Shown here: in pieces, positions 20,868 to 32,510 of the stretch
How positions within the stretch are numbered: the stretch's first letter is position 1
How the letters are laid out: the number at the start of each line of letters is the position of its first letter
Translations under genes and position numbers: made by a program
The notes under the pieces: model-generated
Database searches by the model: none
What the model saw: the letters and a program-made list of their open reading frames with translations, nothing else
Told to the model about the DNA's origin: nothing
Source of the DNA: Bursaphelenchus xylophilus
Taxonomy: Eukaryota > Nematoda > Chromadorea > Rhabditida > Aphelenchoididae
Direction of reading: 5' to 3'
Length of the DNA stretch: 64,000 nt
Assembly (NCBI GenBank): GCA_904066235.2
Contig: CAJFCV020000004.1
Location: forward strand, 5,828,001-5,892,000

Positions 20868-23800
20868 TTATAGCTCAGAAGCATCCCTTCTTCGTTTTCG
20901 GCGACGTTCTTGGACGTATAAAGGATGACGTTTCACATACTTTACAGCCCCTTCAATTAGTTCCAGTGTTTTCGTGGGGTTTAACTTGTAATTATCAAAC
21001 TTCGGGTGTGGTTGATTACTCTGTGGATGTACCCCCTTTCCCTGGGGGATTGAATATCTAGAGTCCATTGTTATGTAAGAGATACCACGTAACATTGAGA
21101 GATCTTTGTAACAACTAACATCACCACAGTTGTACCTAATAACATTATATCGAAGGGAGACTGAATATGAACTGACTGAATATGAAGGACCGAATATGAA
21201 GGACTGAATATGAACTGACTGAATATGAACTGGGGTGCTGACTGAATATGAAGGACCGAGTATGAACTGACTGAATATGAAAACCGGGTTTCTGTTACTG
21301 TTACTACCTAGGTTCCGATTAAGGACTCTTTTTGAAATTTTTTCGACTTATAACACCTTTAGACGTTAATGGTGTTGTTTTGGTGCCTAGTACCGCTTAA
21401 AAAAACATTTTTAACACTTGGTGCAAAATAGTACTACCTGGTACTATTTAGTATGAGGAGAAAATTTGGCCGGTAATGGTGTTGGTTTGGTGCTTAGTAC
21501 AGCCCAAAAACACATTTCTAGCACTTGGTACTCTATAGTACCAATTGGTACTATTTAGTACGAGGTAAAAATTTGGGCGTAATGCGGCATTGGTGTTGGT
21601 TTGGTGCTTAGTACAGCCCAAAAACACATTTATAGCACTAGGTACTACATAGTCCTTGAAATAGACCAAACTTGCCAAATTTCATATTCAGTCAGCACCA
21701 CAGTTCATATTCAGTCAGTTCATATTCGGTCAGTTCATATTCAGTCCTTTTCATATTCAGTCCTTCATATTTAGTCCTTCATATTCAGTCAGTTCATATT
21801 CAGTCAGGCACCCACATTATATACAATGCTACCTACACTTACAACTCAAATAAAACCGCCCATTCAGGAAGGAAAAGTAGATGAGTAAGTCCGCTGCCAT
21901 GTATTCCCATTAAGATGTCCGTATTGTGGACTATCCTCATTTGGTCGAGAAATGAAACATTTCTAAAAAATTTGATGACCTGTTAAGAAGTGCAAACAAA
22001 CAAACCCATCGAAATTGACGACTCGGACTCGAACACTGGGTAATCCATTTAAGGCATCGCGTATCTAAAAAGTGATTGCTTATGTCCTTGCGATATATTA
22101 TAATTCAGTTTCCCAGATGAGTCTTTTCTCAAAACTGGCTGCAATTTGGAGAGACACCTGTTTTAGCGATAACGAATAAATAGCCAGAGAGCTGGATTGG
22201 CATTGAGATCTCTTTTTCATCCTGCTTTCCCTTATACTCGCACGTATTTAATTAAAACTTCGGCCATGGACAGAACGCATTGTACGTAGGGACTTCGAAT
22301 AATCGGCGACATGGCTGACCCCGTACCTTTCCGCACGGCCAGTGCCCAAAAGAACATGGGATCGTTTCCCCCACCCGTTTACTACAGGGATACCTTTGGA
22401 CTACAGCCAATAAACAATCATCCTTTCAGCCAATCCATCACGACCATAGATTCTGACAATACGGATACAAGCAAATCTACAGGTAATCTTATTTCATAAA
22501 GACGAGATTTTAGTTCGCACAACTATGAACATCTACCATCCGATATATCACAACAACCATCGTCTCGTGGAGAGTCAATATACGGATCATTCAACATATC
22601 AAGTAAGGCCAGAACAGACACAAAACCATCAATCCCTTCAGGTCGAACAAATCGTCACAAATCAAGTATTGATCCTGCATGCCCGCGCATTACTTATCCT
22701 TATTTTATGCGCTTTTGGAGCAGCTATTCAGCTGGTAAGACAAAAATTCAAGAATTTCTATAACGCAAATTTAGCTTATGTTTTCCATAATCTGCATTCT
22801 GTTTGACGGATCCCCTTACTACTTCTCATTGATAGCAAGTATTCTGTTCATGCTAAACTCGTTTCTCCTCTTCTATTTCCTCAGAAAACACCACTCCAGA
22901 AACCTTTTAGTAAGCAAAACAATGAAATCAGAATGTTTTTAGACAATTTGTTGCTTTACAACAACAGCCGTCTTCATAATTTCTGTATTTCTCTTCTTTT
23001 GGACAGCTTATCTTATATACGAAGAAGACCAAAAAATACGAAAGGATGGATTCGACTTTTCTCAAGCCGATTTACAAACCACCAACCAGATCGTGGTAAA
23101 TACACGAGTAGCCATGTATAGTTTACACATGATCTTCACTCCTATCCAAGGTAAATAAAGGTAACTAACACGGTGAACAATATTTAGCCGTATGTTGCGC
23201 TGCAATTCTATTCATTCTGTTCAAGACTCTAACTTCTTTACAAGATGGTAAGATTCTCAAAGGATACTTCTTTAGCAGACCTATTGGACATCAGGTAATC
23301 AGACTGACTAGTTTACTATATAAATTTAGACAGTACTAGTCCCAATCGAAGTAAAACAAGTTCGCAACCTAGATCTATGCGACGATAACACCGACAATAA
23401 TTCCGTTGGCGTTCAGACCACAAGAGAAGTCGCATTACACAGTTGATATATAAATAAGCAAACCTCTTTCCAGTTCTCAATTTGTCGGAACCTAGTTTTC
23501 CGTTGGATAAATGTAATTCGAGTCTCTTCAGTCGGTCCCTTTTGTGCAATGTTTAACCGATGAATAACGTGCTCGTGAAAAAGTTTAAATATCCAGCTAC
23601 CAGAACAACCAGCGATCTAAAAACGAACTCTTACTAACAAAATAGGCACTTACCAAAGGCATATTGTAATACAAACCGAAACGTTGCCGGGCCAGTAATG
23701 GGAAGGTCACATCTCGGAAACAGACCTTTTTGCCATCCAAATCAATTAATTCTATTGGTTTGAATTTTGAGAAAACTGACCACATAATCCCAAAGATGTC

Positions 23801-24830
23801 ATCAACATAACCTTCAGAATACTAAAAATAAAAAAACATAAACCAATGAACTTACAGTATCCCACCAGATTAAATCAACGTCCCTTGAGAAATCTCCGGA
23901 TAAAAATTGTGATAAGAAGAGATTGATAAAATCACAAAAATGATGATACATGTTGATAGCTGCGTCTAATTTCATAACAATCGTCTTTTTGTCGAATACT
24001 ACATCACAATTTGAGGAATTAAGAACAAATGTGGGGTAGGTCTCAAAATTTTTAAACTCATGGCCCCTAAGAATAAAATTTATGTTAAGATACACAAACC
24101 AGCTTTGCAAATATGAAAGTTCTTTCAGGCGGCTTCTAATGCCCAGTTCATCAAATGTCTCGCAGCTCCCGCCAATCTGTCCCTTTAGTATCACATCATT
24201 TCGGTACCTAGAATCATAAACCAAACAAAAACTTATAACACACCGCTTAGAGCTCGACTTCTTCAGATTACTCAAATCTACAAAAACGTTTTTTCCATGG
24301 CAATACCTGAAATTGCTCGAGCATTCCAGGGTTGATTGCTCCTACAAATAAAATAGATTCGTAAAAACTGTCTTACACGATTCGAAGATTCACAAATACT
24401 TGATAAGGAACTGTATAGTGGCTTCAAAAGCCCAAAGTCAGCCTGATTCCAAAACTCTAACTTCTTATCCTCGAGTGTCCGCCCTTGGTCACTAAAATTA
24501 ATACAAATTTTTAATTCTTTCTTTTTATGAAACTTACCCAGCTAACAAGGAGCATTTCACCGAGCTCGAGGAATAACTGTTTTCAAATCGACAATCTTCT
24601 TCGATTCCCAAGCATCTTTTTACAAAATTTTTAGGGTTTAAAGGACAAGCTTTGTCGTTTTGGCATAATTGTAACAAATTTGGATCAGACAAAATCTTAT
24701 ACTCTAAAAGCTGATGTCCTAATTCGAGCTGTGACCAGTTTGTAAATGATGAAGATACACATTCAATTAGTAGAAAAACTATGGATAAAAAAATTACTAT
24801 CATTTCCATTTCCCAAAAAATAAAAATCAA
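20868..24830 (-). CDS. eogt-1: EGF-domain-specific O-GlcNAc transferase (EOGT)
   Basis: ER-lumenal glycosyltransferase adding O-GlcNAc to EGF repeats of extracellular proteins. Nine exons, complement(20868..21135, 21843..21962, 22006..22064, 23464..23616, 23654..23821, 23856..24207, 24244..24341, 24377..24491, 24538..24830), sum to 542 codons (541 aa; human 527), all in phase. A hydrophobic signal sequence [18 protein letters not shown] follows one of three nearby Met codons (24830, 24809, 24803; the true start is uncertain). Family blocks in order: NKAC-type [96 protein letters not shown] and HPKFDNY. The C-terminus [12 protein letters not shown] resembles an ER-retrieval tail. Intron 3 from the 3' end (22065-23463) houses a complete opposite-strand gene and the last intron (21136-21842) a fold-back element. 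Confidence 0.93.
21158..21807. mobile_element. Fold-back element with tandemly repeated arms
   Basis: Left arm 21159-21280 is a string of CTGAATATGAACTGA / GAATATGAAGGAC words; right arm 21681-21807 is the complement (TTCATATTCAGTCAGTTC). The centre holds about three tandem copies, spaced roughly 105-115 bp, of a block containing TGGTGTTGGTTTGGTGCTTA. The element occupies most of the last EOGT intron, ending about 35 bp from the donor of the preceding exon. No coding capacity. Confidence 0.75.
22311..23446 (+). CDS. Four-transmembrane protein nested in an EOGT intron
   Basis: Unrecognised tetraspan protein. Exons join(22311..22482, 22514..22602, 22642..22734, 22775..22909, 22943..23150, 23188..23294, 23330..23446) give 307 codons, 306 aa, with every junction in phase and standard splice sites. 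An 87-residue polar N-terminus ([20 protein letters not shown]) is followed by four hydrophobic segments: [60 protein letters not shown]; and [21 protein letters not shown] polar C-terminal tail contains [16 protein letters not shown]. The topology (N and C inside, 4TM) recalls MARVEL/tetraspan-like nematode proteins but no signature (e.g. CCG) was found. The complete coding region lies inside EOGT intron 22065-23463, antisense to it; the stop is 17 bp from the EOGT donor. Confidence 0.85.
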
Positions 24831-25340
24831 TTAGGTCATTCCGTTAGTTGACATTTCGTGGGTTTCTAGAAATGAAATGATTTTGCGATTAGATGAAGAA
24901 TTCTAGCTAAAAATATAGAATGTTTTTTGTTATGTTGCGTCGCTGTCGTGGATTTGAAATTTGAAGTATGATTTTCTCACACACCGTTTCTGCCCCCAGG
25001 CCGGTTTTGCCCCAGTTCGTTTTTGAGTCGGTTTTGTTCCTATTGAAGCAATTCTTATTTCCCTGCTTTGCTTGACCGATAGTCAGTGGCGGCTTGACCA
25101 TGTCAGTCGGCGGATCCTAGAATAATTAATCCTCTTGCTCGTTCCTTAAAACAGCAAGCCCATTATCGGCTAATAAATTCGTGAGGCTTCAGGACGGGAC
25201 TATGTTTATGCCAAGATACCGTGGACTGACACTGCTGACTTTTGCTCAAAGAATGTAGGGGACTCAGTAACTAATTGTTGCTATGGGGGAAAGGCCCGGC
25301 TTGGGGATAAAAACGGGCTCGATCGTTAAAGATTATTATT
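24831..25340. promoter_or_regulatory. Divergent promoter region, EOGT / TAF13
   Basis: 510 bp between two divergently transcribed genes; presumably a shared bidirectional promoter. An open stretch on the minus strand (24907-25101) lacks a recognisable domain. No repeat seen. Confidence 0.4.
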
Positions 25341-25743
25341 ATGATAACCAACGTTTCGGAAATCTTTGATATCGATGAAGAAGAAGAGGAGGAGAAGAAA
25401 ACCCCTGAGGATCGGAAACGGGTGTTTAGGAAAGAATTGAGTTCTATGCTATACGGGTTTGGGGATGTAAAGGTAGGTTTTATTTAAGGTATTGTGTACT
25501 GGATGATTTTAGGAGACTGACGAATCTACATTGGAAACCCTCGAAAAAATTGTAATGGACTACATTGAACGGTTGTGTAAGAAGGCGTTGAAAGTGGGGA
25601 AAGGTAATCGATTGGGATTGGATGACATCTACTACCTCATCAGGAGAGATCGCAAGAAATTCTCCAGGGTTCGTGAACTTTTATCGATGAGCGAAGAGCT
25701 GAAGAAGGCCAGGCGAGCCTTTGACGATGCCAAAGAGATCTAG
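25341..25743 (+). CDS. taf-13: TFIID subunit TAF13 (histone fold)
   Basis: General transcription factor subunit; pairs with TAF11 through a histone fold. Exons join(25341..25472, 25513..25743) give 121 codons, 120 aa (human 124). After an acidic N-terminus (IDEEEEEEKKT) the family blocks are FRKELSSMLYGFGD, LEKIVMDYIERLCKKAL, RLGLDDIYYLIRRDRKKFSR and LLSMSEELKKARRAFDDA. Essentially full length, ending with the usual short tail. Nuclear. Confidence 0.95.
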
Positions 25744-26123
25744 AATTCTGTACAAAAGTTTACGTTTTATTTATTTCTTGTTCATAATTTGAATACAAAC
25801 AATTACAACATTCTAGACTAGTATACGGTGTTATGAGAAACATGGCAGCGGCGATTCTCCGACGAAAGGTATATTAACAAAAAGACGTTAAGGCACTAGA
25901 GGATAAGCTTAGATTCAAAAAAGGAAATGCGCCGCCAATGGCTTACTCACTCAACTCTGATAATGTTTCTGGATACACGAGTTGGCGGATATTCGGATCT
26001 TGAGAAAACAAAGCACACAAAGGAAAATATTTGTGGCATCAGACTTTTAGAGAAAATGAAACAATAGAAATATGATAAAATACGGGCAGAAAATAGACAT
26101 TTTGGTAGATCGATGTTTTTAGC
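25744..26123. other. Convergent 3' region, TAF13 / vinculin
   Basis: 380 bp between two facing stop codons, holding both 3' UTRs. No gene or repeat recognised. Confidence 0.4.
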
Positions 26124-29100
26124 TTAGAAGTTGGACCACATAGGTTTTCTGATCCAGCGAAGTCGGAGGCCGGAGTTGGTTCTGATCTTGATGGAAGCGG
26201 CCTCAGCGGCTCTGACCGTATCCTTAACGGATTGCATAAGATTCTGAGCATTAAGAACCAGTTGCTGCATGGCTTCTTCATCCTCTTCGGTGCCTAAAAT
26301 TTATTTTCTTATTCGACGTATTGAACGTGGAGTTAAGGTTCACTCGGACAGGATTCTGTTATAGTTAGTCTCAACCCTTGGGAAAGTTAAAAACATGGCC
26401 AAAAAGAAACAACAACTTTGACTGCAATCTAAATTTACCGTCAATGGGCTGTCCGTAGGGACCGATAACCACTGAAAAAGGATTAAATGGCCTGATAGGC
26501 GCTGAACTTACCTTGGGATCCGAGCATTGTAGCCTTAACGGTCGATAAGATCTTCAATTGGGTGGCAATTGTTGGGATTCGTTCGCAGACTTGCAACAAG
26601 GTCACTCTCATCTTGATGTCAGTGCACTGTCTGGCAAGCTGAACAGCCAAGCGGGTGACTTCTTCAGAGGAGTCGGCAATGGCCTTGGCACAGTCAATGA
26701 GGTCTTTCTTGGTTCCTCCCTCCCCTCTAACCAGTTGGGACAGTCGGGCCATCAGGATGGCCATACGCTTAGCCGCAGCGACGATCTCGTTCTCTTGAGA
26801 CGACCATTGTCGTAGTTCCTGTTAAGTGATTAAAATTATTATTTTAACTTACTTGATGGAGATTGTGGGCGGCGGTAAGAATGCCCGAAGCAGCTGGAAG
26901 AGGGTACCTTTCCCAGAAGGCACGGGTTTCTTCTTCCTCATCCACTTCTGGTGGTGGTGGAGGTCGAGGAGGAGGACTGATCTCGACTGGTGGTGGGGGC
27001 CTTGGTGGGGCTGGGATCTCTTCTCTAACGATAACTCTGTTGTGGACAATATCCTGAGAAGGTCCTCGAGCTTGAACATCTTGGAGAACATTGTAAGAGT
27101 TGGTGGGGAAGCTGGGGGTTGCTGTCTGTTGTCGAGATTGTTGTTGGCTGTAGTATGATTGTTGTGGAGGGGGATGAGAGTTGACTTGACTGTGATTCAA
27201 TTGTGATGGATGAACGCTTGGAACACCATTAATTGCGTCTCCCACTGAGCGGACTGCATTCAAGAGCTCATCGTTAACATCTCTCCATTTGTTGGCAGCG
27301 TTCTGGTCACGTGGGTTGAGCGCTACCTGTTTGGCATGGTTGACCATAGGGGGAATGGCTGTAATATACATGGTATGGGGATTATAGTAATCAGTGTGCA
27401 TAACGGTCCGCCCGGATGTCCTTCCCAAACTGTTAAATGTCTGGGAAAGAACGGCCGATCAAGAAAACAGGGGTGTCATCACAGTCCCTCCCATTCCACT
27501 TTACGTGGGACCTACTTGTTTGTTTTTCTGATTTTCTCGGGTTAAGAGGTGGGAATTAGATTAAACAGCACCCGGAAATCCGATATGACTTCCAGAAAAA
27601 AGAACTCTACTTAAAGTCTTACCTGAGTGGAGTTGAGAAGCAGCCGAATTGACTCGGTTGACAAACGAAGGCTCTTCGGAATTGTCAGCCTCATTTTTGG
27701 CTGCCATCAGAACACGGTTACCCAACCGGGCGATCTGACTGGTGTTGTCGACCATCGATTGCGGTTGGTTCTGAGTGATAGCATCCTCGCAATGGCTGGT
27801 GTATCTTCTCATTGCCCCTTCCGAGGCACGGACAAAGTCGCCGGTTTCAATAGCATCGTCAACAAAGTCGCGCAGACGTGTGAGGGCATCGGCGTATTCT
27901 CGGCGGAGGTTGTCGAAATGTTGGTCAACGTCCTGACTGGCGTTGTTCAAACGAATCTTACCAGCATTCACAACTTGAGGAGTCAATTGTGTCACCTTGA
28001 AACTTCACTTTAATCTGAGCATTGGACTTACCTTATCAGCCGCGTCAATCAATCCTTCAATTGTCTTCTTGTTCTTGCAAGGACCACATTTAGCGACCAG
28101 ACGGCCAGTGCTGGCACAAGAGGTAGCATGGTGTTGAAGGTTACCTGCTTTTTGATGGAAGTTCTCCTCCCTTCCAGCAGTTCCATGGGGTGTATAAACA
28201 GCCTCAACGAACTGCTTGAGAGGAGTTGTGATGTCAGCAAAATCTTCAACAACGCGGTCCGTGAGGACCTTGCTCATCAGACTGGCCAGCTCCTTGAGTT
28301 TATCTCTGAGCTGACGACGAATATTGTGAGCTTCGGGGGTATTTCCGAGGCCTCGTCGCTCCAAATCGGCCAACGTATTAGCCAGGCGGTCGATATCCCC
28401 TAACAAGTTATGCAGACGGGAGCGGTCAGCAGGGCTAAGTTGATCAGCCAACTTTCTGGCATCACTGCACAATTCCTTGATAGCAGCAAGACCTTTAACG
28501 TAGTGGTTAGAATAGGAACGTATTTTTTCTGAAAAACTTTTTGAAACACATACCGACTCCGCCGTCGTCAGCACCATCCAACCAACGTAGCGCTTGGTCA
28601 AGACGTCCGCCAGTAGTATGAGCTGGCTGGCCTCCACCAGACTTCTGGCTGTTAAGAAGGGCGTACGGAAGTGCTCCTTGACTTTCCTTTGTTCCAACAA
28701 GATCTCTCAGTTTCTGCGCGCATTGCGCGGCCAGATTTTGATTGTCATATCTTCCGGTATTTCTAAGTTGGCAGATTTGGTCAGTTAAACTTTGGATCTC
28801 GCTAGCTAGGTGACGAATCGCGAACTGGTCTTCTGGCAAAGATCGGGAGGCAATCTTTTCAGCGTACTCTAAGATTCTACGAATAGCCTTTTCTCCAATC
28901 TGGCCTGGCTTGGCGTTTGCATCGGCTAGCCAGTCAAGCGCCGCAGAGAGAAGGGACTGAGCTGCACTCAAGGCCTTCTTCATGACGGTCACGTTGTCAT
29001 TATCCCATTCATCTTCATCATACGTGGTCAGTTGGAGTACACGAATGATTTCGTTAACTTCGTCGGTCATTCGCTGAGCCAGATAATTCCTGTTTTCGGC

Positions 29101-30662
29101 GGATTCTGGTTGACCGGCCTGTCCTTCACTGGCAATCTGAACGTAGATCTTCATGGCACAGATCAGAATTGGCGCCAATGATTTTACTTGATCCATACAG
29201 CGGATCAGGATTTCACGATGAACGACATGTGTCAATTCTTTCTCTCGGTCGTCGATGTGGTGTGACATTCGAGTAAGCCAAGGAGTCAAATCCTAACAAC
29301 ATATTATTAATTGATTCGATAAATTCTTACTTACCCTAACAAATGGCGTTAAGTCATCAAAACTTTCAATGACTTCAGCCACCGCCAAGTAATCCAAGAC
29401 TTTTCTGCACACTCTGATGATCTTGCGGACTTCTGATTCATCGAAGCACAACAACAAAGCGGAGGTGCCTTGCAGAATACCTCTGGAGCCATCTATTAGC
29501 TTCCTTCTAGCTGGACTGGAATAGGGGTCCGATTTCAGCATTTGACAGGCGTCTTCGAGACTTCTGGAGCTGACCTCAACCCGTTGAAGGGCGGGAGGCA
29601 TGTCTTGCTTCAGGATGGGGTCGTCGGAGGAGTTACATGTGTCATATCCGACCTGAAACCGGAATGTAGTCAGTACTCTTGTATTTATGCTCGTTAAATA
29701 GTCTTTAATTCGATTACCTTGATTAAGTTATCCACGGCTCGCGCCACAGCTCCGACGGGACGGGTGAGGTCCGGCATGGCGTTTCCATCCTCGGCTTCTT
29801 CATGTAGAATGACCAAGCGAGAGACCTTTAATCAGATTGTTGTTATGTGGAGAGTGAGAGTAAGAAATGGACAGAGGGAGAGATCAGCACATTTGGGACA
29901 TACGAAAGCGGTACTCTCTGATAAAAGCAATCGACACACGGGACAGCTGTTGTTCACATGTTCGGGGGTTCCGTATATACTCTGAGGTGTGTTTCGGAGA
30001 CTGTGTTTGTGCATTTGGGATGACACAGAATGTGCATCGTACTCATCGCCCACTCCAGGACTCGAGCCTTTGCTTTGCAGGGATTGTGCAACTGATAAAG
30101 CAAGGTGGAGCTTAAATTAGGATAAGCAAAGAAAGCATTGTAAGATAAATAAAATTAAGAATTAGTCGACGTCAAATATTCTAAATTTTAATTTTTTCTG
30201 TACTCTCAGCGTAATCAACTGAATGTCTTAGAAAATCTTTGCTTCATACCTGTGTCTCTAACAGCTGCTCCGATCTCGGACTCTGAACAATATTCAATAA
30301 AGACAGACTGCCACTTTGAATCCGAATAATCGTATTAAGAGCACTATTCTTTTATTCTAGAGGCTCACGACATGAACAAGACTAATTTTGCTTCAATCTG
30401 ATAATCTGATATTAAAAATGCCGTTCTAACGTTAATGATCACATTTTTTTATATAAAAGAAATTTCTGATGACGTGTTTTTAAGACCTGCAGAAAATATA
30501 AAAAGCAAATATAAAAAGCATTAAGCGCAACATAAACACAATGGATACATAAACAAAAACATAAAGGTAAACAGTAAACAACGTTGCTTAGAATAAGTAA
30601 CTTACTTGCTGGGCCACAGGCTCGAGAATGCTCTCGATGGTTTTGGTGTGAAAGACCGGCAT
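26124..30662 (-). CDS. deb-1: Vinculin
   Basis: Actin-binding adaptor of cell-matrix and cell-cell adhesions; in nematodes it sits in muscle dense bodies. Ten exons, complement(26124..26293, 26439..26471, 26512..26818, 26853..27358, 27623..27995, 28032..28492, 28554..29292, 29335..29652, 29718..29825, 30606..30662), sum to 1,024 codons (1,023 aa), all in phase; C. elegans DEB-1 is about 1,010. The N-terminus [19 protein letters not shown] is almost identical to vertebrate vinculin, followed by the head blocks [40 protein letters not shown] and [19 protein letters not shown]. The proline-rich hinge ([20 protein letters not shown]) is at about residues 775-830. The tail ends with [20 protein letters not shown] and closes PMWSNF instead of the vertebrate TPWYQ. 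Intron 1 is 780 bp. Confidence 0.97.
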
Positions 30663-32510
30663 GATTAAATTACCCTATAATTTAACTGATCTTTTGCCGG
30701 ATTACCCTAACAGTTCATGGGGGCGGGTCGGGCGCGTTTTGCGGCTCGATTGGAGTGTTGATTAACAACCGCGCACGACTGCCTCTGAAAAGAATAGAGC
30801 CGTAAACAACGATCATGATCATTGATGGACAACACGACGGATAAAGAGTGGAAAAGTAAAGTAATACTTCAGGCCACAGTTACGAGACGAGAAAAGGATT
30901 AAAAGAAGAGAGCATCCAAACTTCCAAAGATATCAACAGAAAGTGCGTGCTTCGGGAAGAGAATGCATCTGTGTGGGTGATCCATTGCTGGCCGCGATCG
31001 CCTCCGGGCAAAGAAAGCCTCTTTTTAAAGAAAGGGAGGAAAGAAAAGCCCGGGCCCAAACCGATATGAAACTGAAACAACAGGGACAATATCTCTGCGA
31101 GGTGGCAATACCGGATTGCTCTGCCCGCACCTCTTCAGTCGCGCGCTCATCCAAGACTTTTCGAATCGACTTCAACCCCAGTGAGCTGCAGGTCCTTCAG
31201 AGCTCTTCGCTCCGACTTGGCCACAAGGATAAGGACCGGAACTGATTCAAAATGAAGAAAAATGGATTGACCTTGGCTGCGCGCCCGCTGACAGATCGAT
31301 GTTCTTCGCCGATCGCTGAGGTCTTATCAAAACTAAAACCTTGCGTCAAATTTTTTTGAATGCCCAAAGGCACTAAGCCGCCCAATCGAAACAGAGCGGC
31401 GCCATTTCTTGCGGAGGCGGACGTGAGGGCTGAAAGAGAAAAGAAACGCAAAAAAGAGCAGTGCGGAACCAAATCGTCGCGGCCGAAAGCCGGACCATCG
31501 CCGCTTCGGGCCCGCCAACACCCACCCAACAAACTCCGCCGCCCGTCCATCCCGGAGGGCCTGATCCGAATATCCTTTAACCTCGCCTCGCCACTCTCTC
31601 CCGACCCACCTTTTCCCATTCGATCAAAAGCCAATAAAATTTATTTTTAGCGACCAGGAACAGACCAAAAAAGGCGGGATGAGTAACAAAGAGCGCCACT
31701 AATAACAACTGTGGCCATTTACTTTCCGAGCTTCTTCAAATTCCTTCCTTCAATCGGTCTAATCGGGCGAGGCTTACGAGGAAGCCGGGAGACTGCGAAC
31801 GGGTGGCTGCGACACGAGTTCGGAAGATAAACAAAAAAGCGTTTAAACGAAAAGAACATCCACAACAAAAGCGAGCGCATCTGGTGGCTTCATGAAGCCG
31901 CTGAATCAGCATCTTCCGGGCCCCGGGTCGACAAAATCAGCTCTTTTGTTTTGTTTTTTGCTGAGAATGACGCTTGCTCCTCGGAACAGCCGTTTGTATT
32001 TCAAAAAAGGATCCCAAAAAACGTATTGCGCAATTTCAGAGAAAAAGACGCCAAGAAAATTACGTTCCTTTCGTGTGATCCACAAGTCCGCATCAAATAT
32101 GCAGGAGGCAAATTTAAAGCCGCAGGCGGTTGAGTGAGGAGCGTTCGGCATTGACAGGTAATTGCACTCGCACCTGACCGGTCAGACTCACTGGGGACCT
32201 TGCGGAATGCCTTTTCTCCCCTCTAAGCTCGAAAAGCGCTTTATGCGCAATTCAAAAAGACAAGGTCCGGCATTTTAATCCTCTTACGACTCCATAAAAA
32301 TGATTACAGTCTTGGTCGACCAAGTGGGAACATCTTTTCAACAAATACTCCCATAAATTCTCTAAAATCTTGGAATGTTTATGTATAAAACGGGAACAAA
32401 TATAACTGTCGCTCTTATCTCACGTTGCAGCGTCATTATTCTCACAAATGATTTGCTCAAAGAAAATCGTTTATTGAAGTGAACATTCCTAAATCGTATC
32501 TGCCCATTCG
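30663..32510. other. Gene-poor region upstream of vinculin
   Basis: About 1.85 kb, with the vinculin promoter at its left end and the 3' UTR of the HAD phosphatase at its right end (TTTATT at 32470, i.e. AATAAA 36 nt after that stop). GC content is raised at about 30950-31800. Overlapping open stretches on both strands (30943-31245, 31197-31634, 31360-31650, 31892-32151) show no domain and no splice continuity, so none is called. Confidence 0.45.

Noticed and set aside
20868..21095. Independent small basic protein ending DASEL
   Set aside because: Its HPKFDNY block and in-phase splice to the upstream exon show it is the C-terminal exon of EOGT.
24907..25101. Minus-strand gene between EOGT and TAF13
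   Set aside because: 64 codons without domain, signal or splice partners in a likely promoter region.
31197..31650. Protein-coding genes in the GC-richer region upstream of vinculin
   Set aside because: Open on both strands at once with low-complexity basic translations; typical of GC-rich non-coding DNA.
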